From Shewanella sp. 10N.286.48.A6 (GTDB lineage: Bacteria > Pseudomonadota > Gammaproteobacteria > Enterobacterales > Shewanellaceae): a stretch of 64,000 nt of DNA. A program made the position numbers and the translations under genes. Under the pieces are notes generated by a model. The model searched no databases. It was given only the letters and a program-made list of their open reading frames with translations, and was not told the origin of the DNA. Of this stretch, positions 45,220-55,046 are shown piece after piece; within the stretch, counting starts at the first letter, position 1, and each line of letters starts with the position of its first letter. The stretch lies in the NCBI RefSeq assembly GCF_002873135.1, contig NZ_MCVI01000016.1, positions 147,153 through 211,152 of the forward strand, given 5' to 3'.

Positions 45220-47217
45220 CTACTCGTTATCCTCTCCCCATAACCTCAGCGCTAAACCTGATGCGCGTGAGGTTACCTGTTTGCTGGCACGCTCAAATAC
45301 ATACGGTGTGCCTAAGCAAATAAAATGCTCTTTAGCGCGGGTGATAGCGGTATAAACCAACTCTTTAGTCAGCAGCTGCCATTGGGCGTTACTGGGTTTT
45401 TGTGGTAACACAAAGGCGACTTTTTCAAACTCGCTGCCTTGGCTTTTATGTACGGTCATCGCAAAGCAACTGTCGTGATTGGGTAGCCTTGCAGGTTGTA
45501 CTTTTAACAAGCTGCCATCGGCTTTAACGAAGTAGGCCATTAATTTTTCAGGCTTTTGCTCATCTTGCAAAATCAAACCAATATCGCCGTTGAATAAGCC
45601 TAAATTGTAATCATTACTTTGAATGATAATCGGTCTGCCAAGGTAAAATTCTTGAGTGGGTTTTATCCAATGATTCTGTTTGAGCACATTAGTGATGGCG
45701 AGGTTCATGCCATCAACGCCAAATTCACCTGAGCGCATGGCACATAGAATGCGGAATTTATTGAAGGTATCAATAATTTCTTCAGCGCCATAAACCTTGC
45801 TTAATTGTTGCGAGTAAGCATGCTGATTATCGAACACTTTTTGCAAATACTCGGCATAAGCTGCCACTGCCGATTGCAATAACGGCAGACTTTGGGCATC
45901 GGGCTGATGCTCTATCCAAGTTAACTCTTGATGGCCGCACTGCCACTCACGGCGAATGCCGTTGATGTTGACATAGTTTACCGCATTGGCCAGCAAGCCA
46001 ATGCCGCCATCGCCTTTAAAGCGGTGGCTGTGCATCAGCATGCATAAATTGTCGCCGAGCATAGGTTTAGGATGAATAAACTGACTGGTATTTTGCTGAG
46101 TTAACTGCTGCAATAAGTTGGCCTGCTGTTCTGAATAGCGCATTCGCCATGGTGATGCATTAGCACTAAGATCGGCAGTCACTTTTAACCCTGCACAAAT
46201 ATCAGCCAATACTGCGCCTGCTTCAACGGATGCCAGCTGGTCTTGATCGCCCAATAATATTAGGCGGGCATTTTTAGGCAGGGCGCTTAATAGCTTATGC
46301 ATCATAGGCAAATCCACCATTGATGCTTCATCGACCACCAATAAATCTAACCTAAGAGGGTTATCTTTGTGGTGTCTAAATAAGTGTGAGTTAGGGATCA
46401 CTCCTAACAAACGGTGCAGGGTAGCAGCCTCTTCAGGAATTTTGCTTAGGGCATCAATTAGCTCTGGCTTAGCGGTTTGCTCAACTTGACTTACTAGCCG
46501 CGCTTTAGAGGCTTTAATGGACTCACTTAATCGCGCTGCGGCTTTACCGGTTGGCGCCACCAGTCGAATGGTTAAGGCTTTTTGAGTTAGCAGTAACAAG
46601 AGCAACTTAGTGACAGTGGTAGTTTTACCTGTGCCGGGGCCGCCAGTAATCACCGCTAAGGCTTTAGTTAGCGCCGTAGCAGTGGCCACTTTTTGCCAGT
46701 TGATGCTCTTGCTATTTACATCTGGTTTTTCATCGAATAAGTCATTCAAATATTGCGCTAGCGTTGCGGTATCAACAGTTAAGTTAACTTGTGCCAACTG
46801 GTTGAATCGGGCTGCCACTTGGGTTTCAAAGTGATAATACTTGTTTAAGTACAATCGGTTATGCTCAACAATTAATGGCTGGTTATCATCAGGTTGGCCG
46901 ACACAGGCTAATGCTTCGATAGCGTCACTGAGTTGCTGGTGGGTTATTGTTAACTTGCAATGGGACTCTTGCTCGCAAAACGGATTATCAAGATCGATAT
47001 TATCGATAACTAAGCAGCTGTGCTGACTTGATAATTGCTGGCTTAATAGCGCACAGATTAATAATAAAAACTCATCAGCAGTGTCATTTTTGGCATCAAC
47101 TTGAGCGAGCTGAGAGTTGGCCATTTCAAGGGCGAAGTGACGATCAAGTGGGGTAATTAACCCTTGTTGTTGCCAATTTTTAAGTAACTGAGTCATTGGG
47201 GCGCTAAGGGTAATCAT
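45220..47217 (-). CDS. recD: RecD, exonuclease V alpha subunit
   Basis: 5'-3' helicase motor of RecBCD (665 aa). Helicase motifs: Walker A VITGGPGTGKTTTV, motif II LLVVDEASMVDLPMM, LILLGDQDQLASVEAGAVL, and motif VI region AMTVHKSQGSEFEKV with ELVYTAITRAKEH. The N-terminal domain that contacts RecB is present. The ATG overlaps the recB stop by one base (TAATG). It is somewhat longer than E. coli RecD (608 aa). Confidence 0.96.
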   Translation of the reverse strand: MITLSAPMTQLLKNWQQQGLITPLDRHFALEMANSQLAQVDAKNDTADEFLLLICALLSQQLSSQHSCLVIDNIDLDNPFCEQESHCKLTITHQQLSDAIEALACVGQPDDNQPLIVEHNRLYLNKYYHFETQVAARFNQLAQVNLTVDTATLAQYLNDLFDEKPDVNSKSINWQKVATATALTKALAVITGGPGTGKTTTVTKLLLLLLTQKALTIRLVAPTGKAAARLSESIKASKARLVSQVEQTAKPELIDALSKIPEEAATLHRLLGVIPNSHLFRHHKDNPLRLDLLVVDEASMVDLPMMHKLLSALPKNARLILLGDQDQLASVEAGAVLADICAGLKVTADLSANASPWRMRYSEQQANLLQQLTQQNTSQFIHPKPMLGDNLCMLMHSHRFKGDGGIGLLANAVNYVNINGIRREWQCGHQELTWIEHQPDAQSLPLLQSAVAAYAEYLQKVFDNQHAYSQQLSKVYGAEEIIDTFNKFRILCAMRSGEFGVDGMNLAITNVLKQNHWIKPTQEFYLGRPIIIQSNDYNLGLFNGDIGLILQDEQKPEKLMAYFVKADGSLLKVQPARLPNHDSCFAMTVHKSQGSEFEKVAFVLPQKPSNAQWQLLTKELVYTAITRAKEHFICLGTPYVFERASKQVTSRASGLALRLWGEDNE

Positions 47218-50200
47218 TATTTTTGCTCCAATGCATTGTTGTTTGAAAATAGTGCATCTAAATCAGTGATTAAGGCCAATGGCGGTTTATCAAAAAATAT
47301 TCCTGCGCCTGAAGCTTCTGGGCTCATACCACGTAAGAAAAGGTAAAAACTGCCGCCTATATGACGCTGGTAATCATAACTTGGCATTCGCAAAGATAAG
47401 TAACGATGCAGTGCCAAGGTATAAAGAATATATTGCAAATTATAACGGTGGCTACTGATGGCTGTCGCCATCGCATTATGGTCATAACATGTTAAATCGT
47501 CACCCAAATGGTTAGATTTATAATCGGCAATAAAATACTGGCCTTTATACTCAAAGGTTAAATCGATAAAGCCTTTTAACATGCCTTGTAGCTCGTCAAA
47601 TTCAAGCCCTGCATCATAACCATATTGTTGTAACAACTGATTTAACTGCTGAGATTTTAATTGGCTAATGGGCAGATAAAACTCCATCTCAACTAATTTT
47701 TGCTCTGGGGCTAACTGGGCTAATGTCAGTGGCAAACCATGATCATTTAATAGCTGATTATCTTGCGCTGCATTATTGGTAATGAGCGGGCTATGAAGGA
47801 TTTGTTGATACCACTGGATTAAGGTATCTGTCCATATCTCTTGGTCAAAACCATATTGCTCCATGGCTTTGGGTAAGGCTTGTGGCAATTCAACCTCAGC
47901 ATTGGTGAAATCAAATAGCTCTAACACCAAATGCATGAAGCTACCGGCATTAGCGCCGCGCTCGAAGGTAAAACGATTAATGGCGTTGTTTTCAACATCA
48001 GTGTCAAAAGGGTTGATGTCTGCTGCGGATTCAAATTGTGGCAGGGTTTCTTGGCTAAAGTCTTCATCGTCGGCACCCGGAGAGACTTTTTCATGGGCAA
48101 GGTGTTTCACCAAACCTGAGTAACTGCCAACTCGCCATGGGGTGTGGTAATCACGCTGCAAGGTTTTTGCCGCTAACTGTTGCGACTGGCCATTAAGTTC
48201 AGTGAGCGCTGAGTCATCAATCGCCTCTAGCTGAACCACGCTAATGGCATCGGGCACTGGCGCGCTGGTTTTTATGGCCTGTGCATGTTGTGATAACAAC
48301 TCAAAATCACAATCTTTAGTGGTGATCCCCAATAAATAACCAATGGCGGTTTCGTATAAGTGACTACTTACCCCAGCTTTAAGCATGCGGCTATGGTTGG
48401 CAATGTATAAGTAACACACATAAACCGGACGGGTGAGCGCCACGTATAACAGACGTAAATCTTCAGCGAGGTTTTCTTGTTTGTATTGCTCCCAGCCTTC
48501 TTTCGTGCCCTCAACATCCCAAACTAATTGGTCATTTTTATGGTAAAGCATAGGCGCAGGCTTTTTGCGATTATCCCGCGCGAGACTAATAAATGGCACC
48601 ATACAAACGGGATATTCAAGCCCCTTACTTTTATGAATGGTAACGATTTGCACCAGATTTTGTTCGCTTTCAAGGCGCAATTGCTGCTCATCATTGCCTT
48701 GAGCATCAATCAGTTGTTGCTCAAACCAATTCATTATCGCGCTGCTACCATCAAGTTCGGTGGCTTTTTGCTGCAGTAGTTCGCACAAATGACGGAAATC
48801 GGTGAGTCGGCGCTCGCCACTTTCAGCATTACTATTAGCACTACTATCAACACTACTATCAGCCATACTATCTGAGTTGCTGTCGACGCTTGGGCTAAGC
48901 TGTTTACTTAAATAGCGCTTAATCAGCTGGGTTTGGTTAGCCAAACTTAACAGTGCAGGCATGATGCCGCGCTTAAGCCAGGTTTGATGCCAATCAGCAA
49001 ATTGGTCCAGTAAGCTTTGTCGCTGCTCTTCATCTTGATTAAACAGATGAATTTGCTGGGCGCTGTAACCCATAAGCTCAGTGGCAAGTGCTGCGCGAAG
49101 GCAGCGCTCATCTTTCGGGTTAGCAATAGCCCGTAAAATTATCGCCAGTTCAAAGGCCTCTTGGGTGTTAAATACGCTATCTCGGCTTAAAAATACTGCG
49201 CCAATATTACGCTCGCTTAAGGCTTGCTTCATCACCGAGGCTTCATTTTTATCGCGCACTAACACGGCAATATCTTTGGCGATGAGCGCTTTGCCATTCA
49301 TATGGCATTGCTCAGTTTGCGCTTCAGTTAATAAACGTTTTATTTCACTGGCAGCATCATTCGCCAGTAGATGACGGGCAGTAGTTTTATTTAAGCCGCT
49401 TTCACCTTCGCCAAGCAGTTTAATTCGCAGCGCTGATTTGTCTTCAGTGGCTTCAGTGAGCTTTTTATTGTCAGCGCTGGCAGGGGTATCAACCACATCA
49501 TAAGGGATCGCATCACTGATAAATGGATCCTGATGTTGGCTAAAGAGCTGGTTAACCCCATTGACCAGTGCCGTGGATGAGCGGTAATTGGTTTCGAGGT
49601 TATAGTGCGCTTTAGTTTGCTTACGGGCATGGATATAGGTATGAATATCGGCGCCGCGAAAGGCATAAATGGCTTGTTTGGGATCGCCAATCATTAATAA
49701 ACTTAAACTATCAAGCTGAGTTTGCTGCTGATAAATGGTTGAGAAAATAGTAAATTGCAGCGGATCGGTATCTTGGAACTCATCAATTAATGCCACCGGA
49801 AAGCGTGTTGCAATGGCTTTGGCTAAATGGTGTGCGCTTGATTCATTCTTAGTTAATTCAGTATCAGTTGATTTAGTTGCCGTTGATAAGGCATCAGCCA
49901 AGGTGATCAAGAGATCATCTGGGGTCATTAAGTTGCGCTGGGCTTTTTGCAGCATAAATCGCAGGCGAATACCGTCACGGGCGCGAATTAAAAATGATGG
50001 CTTTATTTGCTGGATAAGTGCAAATAATCGCTCGATATGATCGAGCAGCGGCGCATCATTTGCGCTGGGGATAGTGCCACCTTTATTGAGTTTTAACTCA
50101 GATAGCGCCAGCATTTCTAAATCTTTAATTGGCGGCAGGCCATTGCCGAAGGTAACCCAATTGGTTAAGCGATCATACATGGCGGCAAGCTTTGGATAAT

Positions 50201-51056
50201 CATCGGCTTTTTTGCCGAATCTCGCGCCATTGAGCGGTAAGCTGTGTAGCAGTTCCAGTTCTTTTTCACTGTCTGTTGGCCAGCGCTTTTTAAAGCGAGC
50301 AAGGCTTTGAACTAATTCATCAGCTAACTGGTTAAACTCTTTCGCCACAAACGGGATATTGGCTTGGCTCGCGCCGAGTAACGGTTTAAGTTGCCAAGCC
50401 AAGCTATCAGGGTCGCCAAACTCGTTATCAATCACTTGGGCTAATACTTGTGGCAGTGGGTAACAGGTCTCACGCCAAAAATCACGCACGGCATGATGTA
50501 AAAACTCACTGTCATCGAGAGTAAATTCTGACTCGAATAATAGCGATGACTCAAACGCCATGTCAGATAAAATGCGCTGACAAAAACCGTGAATGGTAAA
50601 AATCGCCGCTTCATCTAGTGACTTTAGTGCTAAATCTAACCGTCTTAGGGCAATTGCCCGCTCAGACTCTGGTACTTGTTGGTACAGCGCCTCTACAAAT
50701 TCATCATTGGTGTCTAAGCCAATAAAGCACTTAAAGGCCACTTGAATACGTTTACGAATTCGATCCCGCAGCTCTTCGGTGGCGGCATTAGTAAAGGTCA
50801 CCACTAAAATCTGTTCACAGGTGAGCGGCGCTTTATCTTTATCGCCCAGTAATAGCCGTAAATACAGCCCAGAAATGGTGTAGGTTTTACCTGTGCCAGC
50901 ACTGGCTTCAATTAAGCTTGAACCTGCAAAAGGCAGTGTTAGCGGATTAAGCTTGCTGACTTTTGAGTGAGTTTCTTTGCCATTAGCGATTTCAGAGTCA
51001 GTCATTTCGGTGTTAGCGGCCTCTAACTTGCTAGCATTGTCATTAATTTGAGTCAT
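47217..51056 (-). CDS. recB: RecB, exonuclease V beta subunit
   Basis: 3'-5' helicase and nuclease of RecBCD (1279 aa), needed for double-strand-break repair and degradation of linear DNA. SF1 motifs: Walker A EASAGTGKTYTISG, motif II VALIDEFQDTDPLQF, NYRSSTALV, and VTIHKSKGLEYPV. The C-terminal nuclease core includes GMLKGFIDLTFEY and FIADYKSNHLG, with the metal-binding Asp and the catalytic Lys. A Ser/Asp/Asn/Ala low-complexity insert (about residues 720-745) separates helicase subdomains. Longer than E. coli RecB (1180 aa). Confidence 0.96.
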   Translation of the reverse strand: MTQINDNASKLEAANTEMTDSEIANGKETHSKVSKLNPLTLPFAGSSLIEASAGTGKTYTISGLYLRLLLGDKDKAPLTCEQILVVTFTNAATEELRDRIRKRIQVAFKCFIGLDTNDEFVEALYQQVPESERAIALRRLDLALKSLDEAAIFTIHGFCQRILSDMAFESSLLFESEFTLDDSEFLHHAVRDFWRETCYPLPQVLAQVIDNEFGDPDSLAWQLKPLLGASQANIPFVAKEFNQLADELVQSLARFKKRWPTDSEKELELLHSLPLNGARFGKKADDYPKLAAMYDRLTNWVTFGNGLPPIKDLEMLALSELKLNKGGTIPSANDAPLLDHIERLFALIQQIKPSFLIRARDGIRLRFMLQKAQRNLMTPDDLLITLADALSTATKSTDTELTKNESSAHHLAKAIATRFPVALIDEFQDTDPLQFTIFSTIYQQQTQLDSLSLLMIGDPKQAIYAFRGADIHTYIHARKQTKAHYNLETNYRSSTALVNGVNQLFSQHQDPFISDAIPYDVVDTPASADNKKLTEATEDKSALRIKLLGEGESGLNKTTARHLLANDAASEIKRLLTEAQTEQCHMNGKALIAKDIAVLVRDKNEASVMKQALSERNIGAVFLSRDSVFNTQEAFELAIILRAIANPKDERCLRAALATELMGYSAQQIHLFNQDEEQRQSLLDQFADWHQTWLKRGIMPALLSLANQTQLIKRYLSKQLSPSVDSNSDSMADSSVDSSANSNAESGERRLTDFRHLCELLQQKATELDGSSAIMNWFEQQLIDAQGNDEQQLRLESEQNLVQIVTIHKSKGLEYPVCMVPFISLARDNRKKPAPMLYHKNDQLVWDVEGTKEGWEQYKQENLAEDLRLLYVALTRPVYVCYLYIANHSRMLKAGVSSHLYETAIGYLLGITTKDCDFELLSQHAQAIKTSAPVPDAISVVQLEAIDDSALTELNGQSQQLAAKTLQRDYHTPWRVGSYSGLVKHLAHEKVSPGADDEDFSQETLPQFESAADINPFDTDVENNAINRFTFERGANAGSFMHLVLELFDFTNAEVELPQALPKAMEQYGFDQEIWTDTLIQWYQQILHSPLITNNAAQDNQLLNDHGLPLTLAQLAPEQKLVEMEFYLPISQLKSQQLNQLLQQYGYDAGLEFDELQGMLKGFIDLTFEYKGQYFIADYKSNHLGDDLTCYDHNAMATAISSHRYNLQYILYTLALHRYLSLRMPSYDYQRHIGGSFYLFLRGMSPEASGAGIFFDKPPLALITDLDALFSNNNALEQK
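48818..48893. repeat. Degenerate 12-bp coding repeat inside recB
   Basis: On the coding (minus) strand, units such as GATAGTAGTGTT, GATAGTAGTGCT and AATAGTAATGCT follow each other and encode D-S-S-V/A-type repeats in a flexible linker. The unit keeps the frame, so the length could vary without breaking the protein. Confidence 0.7.
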
Positions 51057-54000
51057 TAGGCTTTGCCCCCTTTAATTACTGAGAGCTTAGGTGGTTGGAT
51101 AGCATATTCGTCAAGCTCGGCGAGGGTGCCTTTGTGATAAATACTCAACATAGGTTGCAGTAACATGGTGGCTGTTTTGCCAAATTCAGCTTCAGTAAAG
51201 TCTTCAGGAAAACTAAATAAACGGCGATTATGGGGATCGTTCCCTTCACCAAAGCCTGATTGTTCATCAAGCCATAATGGCTCTGCTGCTTGCAGTTTTT
51301 CCATATGATCACCATCGGCTTCAACATAGGCTAACGCGGTGCGCGGCATAAAGCATAACGGCTGGGCTTGGCCATTGAGATAAGCTTGAATAAATTGCTG
51401 TAATAATTGCTGAGCGGACTCTGACGTAATTGCGCTAAAGGCATGAAAATGGCCAATATCCAGCAGGTAACTGTTTTTCTCAACCCCTGCGGCATTAAGG
51501 CATAAATGGCGCAAATACACCCTGACAAAATCACGGCCATGGGCAGTGCCAGGGCGATAATTTATTTGCCCTTTAGCGTAAATATCATCGATGCGGCCAA
51601 TAAGGTTAACGTTAATGCTTGATTGAGTGGTGTCTAAAGCCTCGCTGTTTAGCGGCGTTAGCCCTTCAAACTGTAAATCAATATCCACTTCCTGACTGTG
51701 GCTCTTATCGCCTGTGAGATAGAGCACCCGGCCAATGACGTATTTAATGTCGTTTTGATAGCGATTAAGCAGCACATCATCAAAGGGCGCCATGGGTAAA
51801 CTGCCACTGGCTTTTAGCTGGTTGATAAACTCAATGTCAGCGTGTTCAAGTTGGTGATGCACTGCACTGTCAATCATTGCTGATTGCAATTTATAGCGCT
51901 CTAATGCATCTAAGTTAAATGGCTCGTCGTTATCGTCAGCTTGAATTCGTAAATTAAAATCAATTTTTAAACTGCGATTGAAAAAGAATTGCGCTGGGCT
52001 TCTGAAAAAGCGTAATAATGCCGACAATTCAAGTTGCACAATGGCGCTGCCATCGTCGGCAACAGCATCAAATGGGTTGTCATCGTTGGCTAAATCTAAC
52101 GGCTTAAGGCGGTTAAAGAAGCGGGCATTATTAAGTAAGTGGTTCGCATCTGCGATACTTGGCGGGCACCACTGATGATTATAACTTTGCTGCAATTTAG
52201 TTTGCTGAGTTGCAGTAAACAATTTGGCATCAAAGGGTTGCAGCGGTTGCTGCTGGATTAAATGGCTTAATATTGCTTTATCGGCATTATTTACTTCAAC
52301 GCTTTCACGAAAGCTTTCACATAAGCCTTGGCTGGTTTCGAGTTGAGGCTCATTATTTGTAGTGAAATAATAGTCAGCAAAATAACACAGCTGGCAATAC
52401 TCGGTTAGCTCTGACACCAACATTGAGGGAATTCGTTCAGCGTTATCACGCTCAGAGTGGCCAATGTAGCTGATATAAAATTGCTCTCTGGCAGACAATA
52501 AAGCTTCTAAAAACAGGTAACGATCGTCTAATCGGCGGGAACGGTCACCTTTAATAGCGCCATTGTGGGCCATTAAGTCAAATCCAACAGGGTGTTGTAC
52601 TCGTGGATACACCCCATCATTCATACCCAGTAAACATACCACTTTAAAAGGAATTGAGCGCATCGGCATCAAGGTACAAAAGTTCACACTCCCTGCAAGG
52701 TAGCGCTGACCAACTCGAGATTCATTAAGGTTTTGATTAAACCATTGCTTGAGCACTTCAACATCGAGTTCACCTTGATGACCGGCGTCTTCAAGCTCGG
52801 TACTTAAGGTGACTAAGGCTTCGCGAATGGTTTGAACTTGCTCGCGCTCGTCATCATCAGCATCAAAGAAAACCTCTAATAAAGCTTGTAGCTGCGCGAT
52901 ACGTTCAAGGGTTGGACATTGGCTAGCCAGTTGCAGTTGATATTCGTCAATGGCCTCTAAGAAATTGAGTAAATAGCCAAGAATTTGCGCAGACTGGCCT
53001 TCAACACCTTGTACTAGCAGTGAATCGTTATAAAGCGCTGATTCATCATTAAAAGCATAACCTTGAATTAAGCGGCTAATACCAAATGCCCAAGAGTTCT
53101 GCTTAAACGCTGGTACTCCTTGTTGCAATCGGGTTTTTTCATCACGGCCCCAACGCACGTTGGCATCATCTAGCCAACGTCTAATAAGCTGCAGAGCATC
53201 ATCATCGAGCTGAAATTTTCGTAAAATTGCTGGGACTTCGAGAATACTGATAATGTCAGTGAGGCCAAAACGGCTTTGATTAATATTGAGTAAATTCAAA
53301 AAGCTGTTAATTAGCGGTGACTCTTGAGCTGCGCCTCTATCGGCAATGGCATAGGGAATATAGTAGTTGGCTGTTTTGCCTGAGTCTTGATTACTTCGAT
53401 GTAAACCGCTATTGCTGGTGCCAAATACTGCATCAATATAAGGCGCATAAGCTGCCACGTCGGGCATCATCACCACGATATCTTTGGGTTTTAGTGATGC
53501 TTTACCGTTGTCATTCGCATTGCTTGACAGTAACTCGAGTAAATGATCGTGCAGGGTTTCGACTTCTCGTAGCGGGCTATGGCAACTGCGCAGGGTAATT
53601 GATTGGTCTTGCTGGCTTAACGAGCGTCTATTGGCGACATTTTGATAAAGTGCTGCATCAGGGCCAAGGGCTTGGCCTAGGGTTTCCATTTGCAGAATAT
53701 CGTATTGCACCCCTTGGAGTAGATTTAAACTGTCAGGGGATTGTTCGGGCTCGATATAGCAGTCGTAACTAAAGTCAGTGTGTTCTGGCGGTAGTTCGAG
53801 CATTAAATCCAGTAATTCACGGCCCATTTTGCCATTGTTAGCCAGGATCGGATTACCCACTTCGAGCTTTTCTTCCCATTGCTCGCCTAACTGCTTTTTA
53901 TCAACATATTGCAGCGCCATTCTTGCGCGAGCTTTAGGGTCAACAATATCGCCCCAGTAATGCTGACAAGGGCTTAAGGAAAACATAATCACTTCAATGC

Positions 54001-54760
54001 GTTCAGCCAAGTGATACAGCACTTGCAAGGTTTGTGGCGGCATAGAAGAAATACCAAACACAAATAATCGCTCAGGTAGCGACTTAATTACAGTGTCAGG
54101 GTTTTGCAGTGCAGCAATTAAGTGTTGATGTAAGTTAGCGCGATGATAAGTGCTGGCATGAAGGTGGTGCTGGTTATATTCAATCAGTGCCCGCCAGAGC
54201 TTAGGTTGCCAACGCTGGTTTTCTTCCAGCTTCAGCGGATGCTCGTTTTGCTCCCAAGCTTGAATCCACTCAGGGCGATACACTAAGTATTGGTCAAAAA
54301 TATCGGCAATACGGCCACATAATTGATACAGCTTAATGGCATCAAAACTGCCAGCTTGGATATAGGGTAGCGCTTCATCTGTATGGTTGGCGTGCTGATT
54401 TTCAACCGGAGCTAAATAGGCTTGTAGCGGCGCAAAGTCAGGGTCATCAAGTAATGGCGGCAGTAAATCCATTAACTTCCACGTCATCGCCGCTTTAGTA
54501 AAGGCATTATCTTTAGGCACATCTGGCAGCAGTTCATGGCATAACTGCCAGGTAAAACTCGACGGCAGCGGAAAGGACAGGGCGGCAGCAATACCATTAT
54601 ATTTAGCCACTTCTAAGCGCAGCCAAGTCGACATCCCCGGACTTTGCACCAAGATATGTTCATTTGCGAGTAAATTAGCGTTATCAAGGGGGATAGCGAG
54701 CATTTTAGACAGTTGTTCTGACAGAACTTCCATCTGATTTGATTGAATTAATCTAAGCAT
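51056..54760 (-). CDS. recC: RecC, exonuclease V gamma subunit
   Basis: Scaffold and Chi-recognition subunit of RecBCD (1234 aa). Typical N-terminus: NANLLANEHILVQSPGMSTW and LRLEVAKYNGIAAALSFPLP. Further family motifs: RLFVFGISSMPPQTL, KDIVVMMPDVAAYAPYIDAV, LMPMRSIPFKVVCLLGMNDG and DRYLFLEALLSAREQFYISY. It is the first gene of recC-recB-recD and overlaps recB by one base. E. coli has ptrA between recC and recB; it is absent here. Confidence 0.95.
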   Translation of the reverse strand: MLRLIQSNQMEVLSEQLSKMLAIPLDNANLLANEHILVQSPGMSTWLRLEVAKYNGIAAALSFPLPSSFTWQLCHELLPDVPKDNAFTKAAMTWKLMDLLPPLLDDPDFAPLQAYLAPVENQHANHTDEALPYIQAGSFDAIKLYQLCGRIADIFDQYLVYRPEWIQAWEQNEHPLKLEENQRWQPKLWRALIEYNQHHLHASTYHRANLHQHLIAALQNPDTVIKSLPERLFVFGISSMPPQTLQVLYHLAERIEVIMFSLSPCQHYWGDIVDPKARARMALQYVDKKQLGEQWEEKLEVGNPILANNGKMGRELLDLMLELPPEHTDFSYDCYIEPEQSPDSLNLLQGVQYDILQMETLGQALGPDAALYQNVANRRSLSQQDQSITLRSCHSPLREVETLHDHLLELLSSNANDNGKASLKPKDIVVMMPDVAAYAPYIDAVFGTSNSGLHRSNQDSGKTANYYIPYAIADRGAAQESPLINSFLNLLNINQSRFGLTDIISILEVPAILRKFQLDDDALQLIRRWLDDANVRWGRDEKTRLQQGVPAFKQNSWAFGISRLIQGYAFNDESALYNDSLLVQGVEGQSAQILGYLLNFLEAIDEYQLQLASQCPTLERIAQLQALLEVFFDADDDEREQVQTIREALVTLSTELEDAGHQGELDVEVLKQWFNQNLNESRVGQRYLAGSVNFCTLMPMRSIPFKVVCLLGMNDGVYPRVQHPVGFDLMAHNGAIKGDRSRRLDDRYLFLEALLSAREQFYISYIGHSERDNAERIPSMLVSELTEYCQLCYFADYYFTTNNEPQLETSQGLCESFRESVEVNNADKAILSHLIQQQPLQPFDAKLFTATQQTKLQQSYNHQWCPPSIADANHLLNNARFFNRLKPLDLANDDNPFDAVADDGSAIVQLELSALLRFFRSPAQFFFNRSLKIDFNLRIQADDNDEPFNLDALERYKLQSAMIDSAVHHQLEHADIEFINQLKASGSLPMAPFDDVLLNRYQNDIKYVIGRVLYLTGDKSHSQEVDIDLQFEGLTPLNSEALDTTQSSINVNLIGRIDDIYAKGQINYRPGTAHGRDFVRVYLRHLCLNAAGVEKNSYLLDIGHFHAFSAITSESAQQLLQQFIQAYLNGQAQPLCFMPRTALAYVEADGDHMEKLQAAEPLWLDEQSGFGEGNDPHNRRLFSFPEDFTEAEFGKTATMLLQPMLSIYHKGTLAELDEYAIQPPKLSVIKGGKA

Positions 54761-54973
54761 TAATCGACTCTACAAATGATGATAAAAACCATTCTAAGAG
54801 GTTGTTATTAGGTTTGAAAGGCTTTTATCACATCTAGGGTTTAAGCGCTAAATAAGCAACCAAATTACATGGAGTTTGGTTGGCAAAACTCCTGTTTTTT
54901 TCTATAGGATTTATTGATTGAAGCTAAATTTTAATTCAATAATTTACTTGATTATTAATTGAGATCCACTCCC

Positions 54974-55023
54974 AAAAAAACAACAAGTAGCCTGTTTACT
55001 CATGTTTATAGGCAAACAAGCTA
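54974..55023 (-). terminator. Probable terminator of the Mrp operon
   Basis: On the minus strand TAGCTTGTTT pairs with AAACAGGCTA (one mismatch, 16-base loop), followed by CTTGTTG and T7. It lies 24 bases after the last Mrp gene. The remaining bases to recC (54761-54973) include a second hairpin oriented for the plus strand (GGAGTTT...AAACTCC, then T7, 54871-54901) with no plus-strand gene before it. Confidence 0.5.
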
Positions 55024-55046
55024 GAGAGTATATTAATGAGACTGAG

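Noticed and set aside
54871..54901. Plus-strand terminator-like hairpin between recC and the Mrp operon
   Set aside because: No plus-strand gene precedes it; reported only as part of the nearby terminator entry.
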